Of a DNA stretch of 64,000 nucleotides, positions 26,044 through 34,597 are shown piece by piece. Origin of the DNA: Flavisolibacter longurius (lineage in GTDB: Bacteria > Bacteroidota > Bacteroidia > Chitinophagales > Chitinophagaceae); NCBI GenBank assembly GCA_013327885.1, contig JABUMY010000007.1, forward strand, positions 124,001 through 188,000, written 5' to 3'. Below the pieces are notes generated by a model. The model saw only the letters and a program-made list of their open reading frames with translations, was not told the DNA's origin and did no database searches. Within the stretch, counting starts at the first letter, position 1. Every line of letters begins with the position of its first letter. The position numbers and the translations under genes are program-made.

Positions 26044-26601
26044 TTAAAACAGCCGCTCTTGCGGTGGCTTTACATTATTCAACCGGATGTAGATGGTGGT
26101 CTGTCCCCGGTGGTGGTCCTGATGCTCAAAGGTTTTGTTCATCATGGCATGCCGGGTTACGTCATACATGTTGAAGACCTTGACCTTTTCACCCCATTTG
26201 TTCATGTCCGCATTCTGCACGGCATCGCGGCAATAATCATAGCTGGTCGTAATGTAATACATCACCGAATCTTTGGATTGTGCCGATGAACGCTGTTCCA
26301 TATCCATCGAAAGCCAGGAAAGGGGCGCTGCACCGGTTGCTGTCATCATTAAAAAAACATTGGCGCCGGCAATGTGCAGCATTTGCTGTGCAAACGTGCG
26401 GGTACTGTCGTTAGGCCGGAAGTTGTATTTATCTGCCGGCATGGTGTTGAGGTAATCCACCGTGTAGGCTTTGGCCCGTTCCCAGTCTTTTACCATCTGG
26501 GCTTTGATGTCTGTTGTGGTAATGGCCTGGCTGTGTGCTGACGACGTAAAGAGTGTGGTTAAAAGACAAAGCGATGCTGTTGTGAAAAGAAGCTTTTTCA
26601 T
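26044..26601 (-). CDS. Exported DinB-family protein
   Basis: Signal peptide MKKLLFTTASLCLLTTLFTSSAHSQ, then a four-helix DinB/YfiT-like domain. The putative metal-binding histidines are in FAQQMLHIAGAN, YDVTRHAMMNKTFEHQDHHRGQ (the HxxxH cluster typical of the family). DinB-like domains often act as metal-dependent thiol transferases; an exported version is common in Bacteroidota, but its substrate is unknown. 185 residues. Confidence 0.82.
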   Translation of the reverse strand: MKKLLFTTASLCLLTTLFTSSAHSQAITTTDIKAQMVKDWERAKAYTVDYLNTMPADKYNFRPNDSTRTFAQQMLHIAGANVFLMMTATGAAPLSWLSMDMEQRSSAQSKDSVMYYITTSYDYCRDAVQNADMNKWGEKVKVFNMYDVTRHAMMNKTFEHQDHHRGQTTIYIRLNNVKPPQERLF

Positions 26602-26781
26602 AAACAGAGATTTTCATATAAGGTAAGTATATTATGGGAAAAGGCAATAAAAACAGGTGTTCTGCAGATTGTAAATATCAAGTCCGGACGATTTTGCTTA
26701 CGGCAGAGCTGTGATGACAGAAAGAAGAAGACGTGACTTGCAAAAGAAAATTATGGCGTTACCATCAATCGTTATTCCTTC

Positions 26782-26789
26782 TAGATTTG
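26782..26789 (+). promoter_or_regulatory. -7 promoter box for the metallo-beta-lactamase
   Basis: TAGATTTG matches TAnnTTTG exactly and ends 4 bases before the ATG at 26794, implying a leaderless transcript. No clear -33 TTTG is seen. Confidence 0.5.
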
Positions 26790-26793
26790 TTGC

Positions 26794-27531
26794 ATGAAAC
26801 GGCAGTTGCTTTTAAGCTTTACCTTGCTTTTTTTTCTTTTTCTTTCTGCGCAGCAGCGCCAAAAAATCACGGAGGATCTTTCTATTGTTCCCCTTTCAAA
26901 ACATACATTTCTGCATGTGGGTATGTTGCAAACGGAAAGCTTCGGTAGGGTTGATTGCAACGGCCTGGTATATGTAAAAAATGGCGAAGCGGTGGTGATC
27001 GATACGCCGCCAGATTCGACACAGTCCCTGGCATTGCTGCAATGGATCGAAAAAAGCTTTCCCGGCACAACTGTCAAGGCCGTTATCGTTACTCATTTTC
27101 ATGACGACTGCCTGGCAGGACTGCCCGTGTTTCACCGGAGGGGCATTCCTTCCTATGCCAACAACCTCACCATTACGCTGGCTGCCAGCCGCGGCGTAAC
27201 GGTTCCGCAAAACGGCTTCCAGGAGCAGTTGGAGCTAAACGTGGGTGGAGAAAAAATAAGCAGCCGGTTTTTTGGCGAAGCCCATACCAAAGACAATATT
27301 GTTAGCTGGATACCATCGGAAAAGATCCTGTTTGGCGGTTGCCAGGTAAAAGCGTTGGGCAGCGGGAAAGGCAACCTTGCCGATGCCAATGAAGGGGCGT
27401 GGAGCCAAACCAGCCTTGCCATCAAAAACGCTTACCGCAACGCAACGATCGTTGTGCCGGGACATGGAAAGGTGGGAGATACGACACTTCTCGACTTTAC
27501 CATCAGCCTTTTTGAAACCGGTAAAAAATAA
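26794..27531 (+). CDS. Subclass B1 metallo-beta-lactamase
   Basis: Periplasmic zinc hydrolase of 245 residues with signal peptide MKRQLLLSFTLLFFLFLSAQ. All B1 ligands are present: HFHDDC (H101, H103, D105; C106 extra), H164 in GEAHTKDN, C183 in FGGCQ and H224 in PGHGK. The cysteine ligand is diagnostic for B1, and KGNLADAN carries the conserved Asn. It resembles the chromosomal B1 enzymes of environmental Bacteroidota, which usually confer carbapenem hydrolysis; actual spectrum cannot be read from sequence. No mobile element is adjacent, so it appears intrinsic. Confidence 0.92.
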   Translation: MKRQLLLSFTLLFFLFLSAQQRQKITEDLSIVPLSKHTFLHVGMLQTESFGRVDCNGLVYVKNGEAVVIDTPPDSTQSLALLQWIEKSFPGTTVKAVIVTHFHDDCLAGLPVFHRRGIPSYANNLTITLAASRGVTVPQNGFQEQLELNVGGEKISSRFFGEAHTKDNIVSWIPSEKILFGGCQVKALGSGKGNLADANEGAWSQTSLAIKNAYRNATIVVPGHGKVGDTTLLDFTISLFETGKK

Positions 27532-27538
27532 GCGACGA

Positions 27539-28360
27539 CTACTTTAATTTTTTGAGGAAAAGATTGCGAAATAAGATAGGCTGTCCTTCGCTTTGCAGGG
27601 CAATGTAACCTTCTTTCAGCGGCTTGCCCGGTTGCCACAAGGCCGGGTTGTAACGGTTGGCCACGCCACCGCCCATCGAAGGCTTGCTGTATTGCAGCAC
27701 GGTATCGCCGTTGATGATGTGTTGCACCAGCGAATCATTCCACACGATCAATTCTGCTTTTACCCATTCGTTTTTGTCGTAGGTTTTGGAGGTGGAGTTG
27801 AGGCAATGCCCGCCGTATTGTTTACCCTTGTAAACGATCTCTGTTCCCGGTGAGCACATGTTGCCGGTTGGTCGGGGGTTGCCATCGCCCAAACCGGCCA
27901 GGAACTGCATTTCCACCGAAATCGGCCAGTCCTGTTCTTTGGGCATGGTTCGCGGGTCCTGCGAATGGAACATAACACCGCTGTTCAGGAGTGTATAAGA
28001 GGGAGCGCCTTTTTGCAATTCACCGGTAAAACGGTATTCCAGTTTCAGGTGGTAATTGGAAAAAGGTGTTTTGTAATACAGGTGGCCAAACTGGTCGTTG
28101 AAGTCGCCGTACTGGTCATAGCTAACCTTTATCACGCTGTCCTCCACACGAAAGGTGTTGCCAAAGTTCTCGCCTACCTCATGGCGATGAATTTTTACGA
28201 TCCAGTCGTTTAAGTTGGTACCGTTGAACAATGACAGCCATTCCTGCGGTTTATCGTTTTGAGCCGAATCAGCTGTAGCTTTCTGTGTTGAGCAACCCAA
28301 AAAAAAACAGCCCGTTGCCAGCGAAAGAAAAAGAAATAGGGAGCCGATCGTTTGTTTCAT
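27539..28360 (-). CDS. DUF1080 (3-keto-disaccharide hydrolase-like) lipoprotein
   Basis: ATG 28360 gives MKQTIGSLFLFLSLATGCFF with a following FLGCS lipobox. The domain is a concanavalin-like jelly roll: EWLSLFNGTNLNDWIVK (LFNGxxLxxW signature), LKLEYRF, SGVMFHSQDP and EGYIALQSEGQPILFRNLFLKK. The DUF1080 family includes enzymes acting on 3-keto-glycosides. 273 residues. It converges on the beta-lactamase gene with 7 bases between. Confidence 0.88.
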   Translation of the reverse strand: MKQTIGSLFLFLSLATGCFFLGCSTQKATADSAQNDKPQEWLSLFNGTNLNDWIVKIHRHEVGENFGNTFRVEDSVIKVSYDQYGDFNDQFGHLYYKTPFSNYHLKLEYRFTGELQKGAPSYTLLNSGVMFHSQDPRTMPKEQDWPISVEMQFLAGLGDGNPRPTGNMCSPGTEIVYKGKQYGGHCLNSTSKTYDKNEWVKAELIVWNDSLVQHIINGDTVLQYSKPSMGGGVANRYNPALWQPGKPLKEGYIALQSEGQPILFRNLFLKKLK

Positions 28361-28778
28361 TTTACAACAAAATAGTTCGGCTAAAGATAGACGTTTGTTT
28401 GGGTGAAGCAGAGAAATGGAGCACCGAAAAATTGTACGCTGCAGGCTTCTTCTTAGTGTGCAATCGATTGTCCATAGCGGATAAAATGGCCAAAGCGCTA
28501 CCATGCAGGGCAATCACAAACGCCTGCTGACAATCGCCGGTAAACAAGTTGTCTGGCTTTCGCTCGAGGTATTATCCTACCATCCTTTTTATTTTATGCG
28601 TATGTTTGTTTTCAACAACTGCCTGTGACGGAACTTTTGGATCGATTCAAAATTTTATTTCAGTAACTGCGTTTGGCACCCTCTTGCTAACAAAGCCTCT
28701 GGATGCCTAGCGATAATTTCAGCGGATCATCTGACTGCTTTCCCGGCACGCCGGCGTCGTGAATAAAATCCGTGATCC
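28361..28778. other. Intergenic region, 418 bases
   Basis: Divergent spacer holding presumed promoters of the DUF1080 and CHASE3 kinase genes. No open frame, hairpin or RNA I can support. Confidence 0.4.
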
Positions 28779-30188
28779 ATGCAATTATCCGCGAAAGCAG
28801 CAAAACTGGTCTTTCTGCTGGCAACCATTGTCCTACTTGGGCTGTCGGCACTTCTGTATATGCAGATCACGTCCCTGCTCGACTCACAAAAGCAGGTAAA
28901 CAAAACCAACCTAATCAAACTTAAGCTGGAGCGATTGCTAACGGCCCTGGTGGATACGGAAACGGCACAACGTGGTTTTTTACTGACCAATGATTCGGCT
29001 TTTTTATACCCCTATTATGGTGCGTCTGCCCGGGCAAAAGAATTGCTGGGTGAGATCGACAGCCTGACATCGCCTGCCGAATACGAGCAGGCTAATTTCA
29101 ATGCACTGCAAACATTTGTGGCTGTTAAATTCGGCTCTTTTTATCACCCTTTTTCTCATTACAACGATACAACACTCACACCGGAACTTCGGAACATTTA
29201 CCTGGTCCGGGCGAAGGCTACCATGGATAGCCTGCGCCATTATGTGGGTGAAATTGAAAGCAGGGCGGATAAAATGCTGGCCATAAAAGAAGAAGAAAAC
29301 AGGAAGTACACTTTCCTGACGCCTGTTTTTGCCATCCTGCTCATGCTGTTTTCTATTGGCATACTTGTGTTTTCCTACGAACGGATTTTAAAGCAATTAA
29401 AGCGGACCAAAAAGCTGCTCTTCCGGCTTAAAAAACTCAACAGCATGCTCCGGCAAAACAATTTCCAGCTGGAGATATCCAACAGGGAATTGGAGCAGTT
29501 CACCTATATTGCCTCACATGATCTGAAAGAACCGCTCCGCAAGATCATTACGTATTCTTCGCTGGTGACGGATGAAGGCGAAAACCTGTCGCCGGCAGAC
29601 CGTTCGCTTTACCTGCAAAAAATTTCTTCTTTTGCCGACCGGATGCAAAACCTGCTCGACGACCTGTTGGTGTACTCACATGCAAGCCAAAACGAAACGG
29701 CCCGGGAAACAACAGACCTGGGTGTGATTGTGACTGAGGTTGTACAAGGCCTGCAGGAAGAGATTGTGGAAACAGGTGCCGTTATCCGTTATGGACAATT
29801 GCCCGTTATCAAAGGCATCCCGCACCAGTTGCGACAGCTTTTTCACAACCTGCTTAGCAATGCCTTAAAATACAGGCAGGCAAACAGCCGCACCGTTATC
29901 ACCATTGAAAGCTGCCTGGTAACGGAGAAAGCGCTGGGCAACCTGCCGCACAAAACCAGCGGACGCTATCACTGCCTGCTGGTGAAAGACAACGGTATTG
30001 GCTTTAACCAGGACTATGCCGACAGGATCTTCCGCCCGTTTCAGCGACTGCACACCAACGAAGGCTATGCGGGTACGGGCATAGGGCTGGCCATTTGCAA
30101 AAAAGTGGTGGACAACCATCTTGGCTTTATCCAGGTGCAAAGTGCCGTGAATGAAGGCACTGCCTTTACGATCTTTTTTCCTGCCTAA
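28779..30188 (+). CDS. CHASE3-domain membrane histidine kinase
   Basis: 469 residues: N-terminal helix (about 8-30), periplasmic CHASE3 sensor (about 35-175, with LVDTETAQRGFLLTNDSAFL), second helix (178-200), coiled coil, HisKA with His247 in IASHDLKEPLRK, and HATPase with NLLSNALKYR, DNGIGFN and GTGIGLAICKKV. The dimerisation domain belongs to the same subclass as the kinase at 10048. No response regulator is adjacent, so the partner is elsewhere. Confidence 0.92.
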   Translation: MQLSAKAAKLVFLLATIVLLGLSALLYMQITSLLDSQKQVNKTNLIKLKLERLLTALVDTETAQRGFLLTNDSAFLYPYYGASARAKELLGEIDSLTSPAEYEQANFNALQTFVAVKFGSFYHPFSHYNDTTLTPELRNIYLVRAKATMDSLRHYVGEIESRADKMLAIKEEENRKYTFLTPVFAILLMLFSIGILVFSYERILKQLKRTKKLLFRLKKLNSMLRQNNFQLEISNRELEQFTYIASHDLKEPLRKIITYSSLVTDEGENLSPADRSLYLQKISSFADRMQNLLDDLLVYSHASQNETARETTDLGVIVTEVVQGLQEEIVETGAVIRYGQLPVIKGIPHQLRQLFHNLLSNALKYRQANSRTVITIESCLVTEKALGNLPHKTSGRYHCLLVKDNGIGFNQDYADRIFRPFQRLHTNEGYAGTGIGLAICKKVVDNHLGFIQVQSAVNEGTAFTIFFPA

Positions 30189-30266
30189 GTTTTACGGCTA
30201 TACGGCGGCGTTAGGTTATAGCGACGACCATTGAAAAGGAAGGAAGTACAACCAGCATCCGCATTG

Positions 30267-31991
30267 TCAGTTATAATCGGCGTAGAGCTTTATCTGATTG
30301 GATTGTTGCAGTCCCTGCAACGGGAAGCGAACCGAAATATAACAGCCCTGACCCGGTGCCGAATCAATGGTGAATTCGCCTTTATACAGTTCCGCACGAC
30401 TGATCATATTGGTGAGGCCAACACCTTTCTTTCGTTGTTTTGGCTGAAAGCCTACACCGTCATCCGTTGTAAACAGGTGGAGATGGTTGTCTTTGATGGC
30501 AAAGCGGACCTCGATGGTTTTTGCCTTAGCATATTTCAACGTGTTGTTGATCTGTTCCTGCACAATACGAAAAAGATTCAGCTTGAATTTTTCATCAAAA
30601 TCATCTTCATCCATGTTCACATTGGTAAACCGTATCTGGATCTCGTGTACCGCCATGATGTCTTCGGCCAGCCCGCGCAGGGAGTTCATCAACCCAAAAT
30701 CATTCAGTCGCGGTGTGACGATCTTTTTTGCAAGGGTTCTTATTTCTTCAATGGCCGTTTGCGTGTAGCTTATTGATGTGGCCAGCAGCGTATCGCTGTC
30801 ATCAGCGGTTCTGGCCGTTTGCATGTACAAGGCCGATGCGGCCAGTAACTGGTTGACATTGTCGTGCAGTTCGCGGCCCAGTTCCGACCGCTCTTTTTCC
30901 TGCGCCGCAAAAACCGCTTCCGTTATCTGTTCCTGTTTCAAGGCTCTTTCCATGGCAACCTGCTCCTGCAGCCGCTTGCTCTCCGAAATATCGGTCATGG
31001 AAATATTCATCCCAATGAGTTGCTGCTGTTCGTCCGTCACCGGGTACATACTCACCTGTACCCAAATTTTTTCACCCGTATGAAAATGAGGATAGCAAAC
31101 CTGGTATTGCAGGATTTCCCGGTTAGCTACTCGTTCCACAGCGGCCAGCACCAGGTGCTTCCTGTTGTCCGCTATGTAATCGAGGTATTGGGTGCCCGCC
31201 TGCATGGGCCGGTTATGGATGCGCAACGAAAGCGCACTGGCATTTTCATTGAACGAAACGATCTTGTACGTTGTATCCAGTAAAAAAAACGCAACGTCAG
31301 TGTTGTTAACAACAGCACGCAGGTTGGCTTCCGACTGCATCACCCGTTCCTGGGTCTTTCGCTCTTCTGCCGTATGCCGCTCTTTTTCCTGTAAAAGACC
31401 CAACTGAAAGGTCTGCTCCATGTGGGCGGTTCTGACCCGGTTGAACTGGTAAGCCCAAAGACCGCAAATAAAAAAAATGGCGCAGGCCAACAGGATATGA
31501 ATGACAAATGTTCCCAGCTCCATGTATGGAAAAACGGTGAAATAAATGTTGTCGACACCCGCAAACTGCAGGTAGCTAAAGGCAGCATGGTGCACCACCA
31601 CCACGATGGTCAGCGGAATCTGCAGTTTCCAGTTTTGATAGGTGATCAGAACCGCGCTGCTGATAAAAGCAGCAAAATGCATTTCAAACATGCCGTGCAT
31701 TTGGTAGATGTATTGGGCCATAAAGATGCCCAACACAACACCCAACACGTATTGGTACGCATTGGATTCCGGCAGCAGCCATTTGGTTGCATAATAAGCC
31801 AGCAGCGAAAGGCTCCCTACGCCAAGGGCAATCAGCCAGGTTTCGTAAAAAAACGAAAGCAGGAGACCGCCGGTGAAATAGGCGGCAAGAAAATAATTCA
31901 TCATCCGGTCGGACGCCTGCCGGTTTTGAAGAACAAGCTGGCGGACTTGCTCCGACTTTAGCGATTGCTGGTAAGCGATTTCTTTTTCCAT
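30267..31991 (-). CDS. PAS sensor kinase of the NarL-partner (HisKA_3) class
   Basis: 574 residues: a membrane region of about six helices (30-185), a PAS domain (about 225-340, with VFFLLDTTYKIVSFNENAS-type core), then HisKA_3 with the phosphohistidine in ELGRELHDNVNQLL, and HATPase ending KGVGLTNMISRAELYKGE. HisKA_3 kinases normally pair with LuxR-type response regulators, none of which is nearby. It starts 2 bases after the stop of the thioredoxin-fold gene, so both are one transcript. Confidence 0.88.
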   Translation of the reverse strand: MEKEIAYQQSLKSEQVRQLVLQNRQASDRMMNYFLAAYFTGGLLLSFFYETWLIALGVGSLSLLAYYATKWLLPESNAYQYVLGVVLGIFMAQYIYQMHGMFEMHFAAFISSAVLITYQNWKLQIPLTIVVVVHHAAFSYLQFAGVDNIYFTVFPYMELGTFVIHILLACAIFFICGLWAYQFNRVRTAHMEQTFQLGLLQEKERHTAEERKTQERVMQSEANLRAVVNNTDVAFFLLDTTYKIVSFNENASALSLRIHNRPMQAGTQYLDYIADNRKHLVLAAVERVANREILQYQVCYPHFHTGEKIWVQVSMYPVTDEQQQLIGMNISMTDISESKRLQEQVAMERALKQEQITEAVFAAQEKERSELGRELHDNVNQLLAASALYMQTARTADDSDTLLATSISYTQTAIEEIRTLAKKIVTPRLNDFGLMNSLRGLAEDIMAVHEIQIRFTNVNMDEDDFDEKFKLNLFRIVQEQINNTLKYAKAKTIEVRFAIKDNHLHLFTTDDGVGFQPKQRKKGVGLTNMISRAELYKGEFTIDSAPGQGCYISVRFPLQGLQQSNQIKLYADYN

Positions 31992-31993
31992 TC

Positions 31994-32629
31994 TTATTTT
32001 TTACAAACAGGAAGTTCGCAGCCGTAGGCCTTGAAGGCAACGGGGTTTAATGTTAAGCTTCCGGTGCGGAGCAACAAGGAGTCAAGGGCCATTTGCGCAT
32101 AATTGCTGGCCGGGTCGGTGCAATAACGGCTCTTGTTGTAATTTCCCCGGAAGTACAACTTGTCCTTGTCGATAATCACAGCTTGCGGCGTGGCATACAC
32201 ACCGCACCGGGCTGTCAGGGTACTGTCAAACGAAACGGGAATATCCAGGTCAAACTTGTCGCGGATCTCCTGTGCGGTGGTTGGTTGGCCGGGCACAAGG
32301 GCCACAATGACAAACTCTACCTCTTTGCCATAAGTTTTTACCAGGGATTTAAAATGTTTTGTATTGAAGCGGGAGCAGGGGCAATCGGGGTTAAAAAAGT
32401 GCAGGAAAAGGGGCTTGTCTGGATTGGTGCCAAAAACCGAAGACAAGGCAAGTGGCGTACCCGGTTTTACATCGTTGTAGCCTTGCGGAACAGGCGTTGG
32501 CAACTGGTACTTTAATTCGTGATACCAAAAAAGAGAAGAGATGCCAGTGATCACAAGCAGGAGGATACCGGCCAGGTAACCTGTTCGCAATCGTTTATTT
32601 TTTCCATGCCGCAGCAAGACAGCTTTCAT
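31994..32629 (-). CDS. Membrane-anchored thioredoxin-fold protein (211 aa)
   Basis: N-terminal membrane anchor (about 18-36, LAGILLLVITGISSLFW), then a redoxin/TlpA-like domain facing the periplasm. The active site is FFNPDCPCSRFN, a CPC-type variant of CxxC, and the cis-proline loop is YATPQAVIID. The pairing with the PAS kinase just downstream suggests a link between thiol redox state and signalling, which is inference. A C-terminal VCKK cysteine may take part. Confidence 0.82.
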   Translation of the reverse strand: MKAVLLRHGKNKRLRTGYLAGILLLVITGISSLFWYHELKYQLPTPVPQGYNDVKPGTPLALSSVFGTNPDKPLFLHFFNPDCPCSRFNTKHFKSLVKTYGKEVEFVIVALVPGQPTTAQEIRDKFDLDIPVSFDSTLTARCGVYATPQAVIIDKDKLYFRGNYNKSRYCTDPASNYAQMALDSLLLRTGSLTLNPVAFKAYGCELPVCKK

Positions 32630-33129
32630 AGGTTTTTCTATTCCGTGTACAATTGATTGATCCCATGTGGGAAATTGGCCTGGCAGGTGTAAGGGGAAAG
32701 GCTTTTCTTATAAGAAAAAACCGTTGGCAAATCTACAGAGCAGCCTTTAAAATGCTGCAGGTTTTCGATGAAAACCCGGAGGTAAGCCGTTACCGGCACC
32801 TGTTTAACCAAAAATGCTTTCGGTTGAAAGTTGAATCGATGTTTTAAAACAAAACGCAAACAGGGGAGAGGAGAAGGTTTTTCGGCAAAAAATCACAGCA
32901 TTTATTTTCTCATTTCGCTGACATTAGGGAGATGGAGAGAAAAAAGTTCCCTTGCTTAGCCGTACTGTATTGAGTAAAGGTTAGCGGCTTTCGTGTATTG
33001 ATTCGGGTGGGTTAGTTCAAATTTGAATACGGAGACGGCCCGGAATAATGCCTGCATAAGTTTTTCTGCCTCGCAAATGTTATCATAAAAAGATATTGGT
33101 TTTTGATTGCAATTGTAAGAACTGGAAAA
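32630..33129. other. Intergenic region, about 500 bases
   Basis: A 64-residue frame (32653-32847, plus strand) and an antisense frame overlap here, but neither has recognisable protein character. The remainder is A+T-rich with no hairpin or RNA gene I can support. Confidence 0.35.
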
Positions 33130-33137
33130 TACATTTG
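33130..33137 (+). promoter_or_regulatory. -7 promoter box
   Basis: TACATTTG, an exact TAnnTTTG match, 17 bases upstream of the ATG at 33155; attg at 33106-33109 lies 20 bases before it. Confidence 0.5.
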
Positions 33138-33154
33138 CGCCATAACCGTAAACT

Positions 33155-33967
33155 ATGAGAATAACGACCCTATTTTTTTGTGCCCTCTTTTTCGTGTCTG
33201 CCAATGCCCAAACCAAGGAAGCAGAATTTAAAAAAACGGAAGCCATCCTGAAAAAATCAAATGGGCTGCAAACAACCGAATTCAAAATTGTTGACTACAC
33301 GTTCTCGGAGAAAGGCCTGAAAATGGATGCTGTTTCCAATGGCAAAAACTTTTCCGTACTGGCCACTCCCGATTGGGCAAGCTTTTCTTATTACATAAAA
33401 AAAGTAAAAGACAATGAAAAGTTGTCGAATGTTGTTTTTTCATTTGATGATGAATTTTCCATGACTGTTTTTGAAAATAAAAAGCAGGTGGATAAGATGA
33501 AAGAGGAGGAGATGCAGATCTTCATTAACACGGCTGATACCAAAGAACTGGAAGAACAACTCGATGAGTTAAAATCCTACACAGACAAATCCCTGAATAG
33601 CCTGCGTACAGCCGACCAGTCAACGCTCATCCGCTACATCAGCAAAAACCTGAATGCCGCGGCCGAGGAAGATGGTGGAAAAATAAAATCGGTGAACGAA
33701 TGCGAGATCACATTTGACTATGGTGATGAGATCATAACCGTGCCGGTGAAAAGACTCAACATTCATTCTAAAGGTCTGGTGAGTAGTGAACATCTTCTTT
33801 GTTTCGGAAAGCAAGGCGCACCGGTTAAAACAACAAAAGCCACCGGCGCCACCACTACAAAAACAATGGAGCACCCGGAAATTGAACTTTTTTACGAAGG
33901 CCCCGATGATGATGTAACGCCGGTTAAATTCGCCATCCGCAGGCTGGCCACATTTTGCAGTAGGTAG
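33155..33967 (+). CDS. Secreted protein of unknown function (270 aa)
   Basis: Signal peptide MRITTLFFCALFFVSANAQ. The mature protein is rich in Lys, Asp and Glu, with a helical centre (DTKELEEQLDELKSYTDKSL) and strands such as ITFDYGDEIITVPVKRLNI. No known motif. The upstream -7 box supports this start. Confidence 0.7.
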   Translation: MRITTLFFCALFFVSANAQTKEAEFKKTEAILKKSNGLQTTEFKIVDYTFSEKGLKMDAVSNGKNFSVLATPDWASFSYYIKKVKDNEKLSNVVFSFDDEFSMTVFENKKQVDKMKEEEMQIFINTADTKELEEQLDELKSYTDKSLNSLRTADQSTLIRYISKNLNAAAEEDGGKIKSVNECEITFDYGDEIITVPVKRLNIHSKGLVSSEHLLCFGKQGAPVKTTKATGATTTKTMEHPEIELFYEGPDDDVTPVKFAIRRLATFCSR

Positions 33968-34135
33968 TTATTTTACTGAAGCTTTTTCCTTCAATGAAGA
34001 ATGGTAGTGAGTAGCACCATTGTGCAGGGGTATTGCTCCCGTTGCAGTGAAATATGTCTGGTTAGAAATATGAGAGCACCATAATATTAACAAATCTAAC
34101 AGCAACCGACAGTGGCAAATGCAGGGAATGATGTG

Positions 34136-34143
34136 TAGCTTTG
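34136..34143 (+). promoter_or_regulatory. -7 promoter box
   Basis: TAGCTTTG, an exact TAnnTTTG match, about 85 bases upstream of the small gene at 34229. Confidence 0.4.
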
Positions 34144-34228
34144 CGGCCTGCCAAAATGTGGATGCTTCCAGTATTTTCCATACGACGCGAGGGTCATACT
34201 ACCGGTTACTTCTATATGGATAAAGAGT

Positions 34229-34417
34229 ATGATGACGAACAAAGAGCCCCAAGCGGGGACCGTATCAACAGATACACGAGTAGAAAGCGGCAAGGACGAA
34301 AAGCAATTTTCAAATGAAGTTGCAAACCCGGACCGTCGATTTGGCGTAATGGATCTATGGAAGATCCGGAGCAATGCCCGGACATTTAGAATTCATAACA
34401 GGCTTTCCCGGCTCTGA
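34229..34417 (+). CDS. Small basic protein with a RRFGVMDLWKIR tail (62 aa)
   Basis: A charged, disordered first half leads to a basic, helix-prone end, RRFGVMDLWKIRSNARTF. Short proteins ending with this type of DLWxI...R motif recur in Chitinophagaceae, as I recall it. It lies between a good promoter box and a clear terminator, which supports a real transcript. An overlapping frame from 34157 (53 aa) is the alternative. Confidence 0.5.
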   Translation: MMTNKEPQAGTVSTDTRVESGKDEKQFSNEVANPDRRFGVMDLWKIRSNARTFRIHNRLSRL

Positions 34418-34450
34418 TGTCGGTGAGTGAACCTTTACCGCTTTTTTATA

Positions 34451-34483
34451 AACCGGCCCGCATCGTAGCAGGCCGGTTTTTTA
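34451..34483 (+). terminator. Rho-independent terminator
   Basis: Stem aaccggcc (34451-34458) / ggccggtt (34471-34478), then a T run. It ends the small-gene transcript. Confidence 0.8.
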
Positions 34484-34597
34484 GATTTTTGTTGTAAATG
34501 AATTTAGCGGCAGGTGCAGTTACGGCGAAGAACAAACGTTTTTCAACGCTGACAGAAAAGGCGTTTGAAAGAAATTCATTCTCTTGAAAAAAAACTG

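Noticed and set aside
32653-32847. 64-residue plus-strand frame between the redoxin and a secreted protein
   Set aside because: An antisense frame of similar length overlaps it and neither shows a domain or promoter.
34157-34318. 53-residue frame overlapping the small gene at 34229
   Set aside because: The 34229 frame has the RRFGVMDLW ending I associate with a recurring family; the 34157 frame has no such feature, though it is not excluded.
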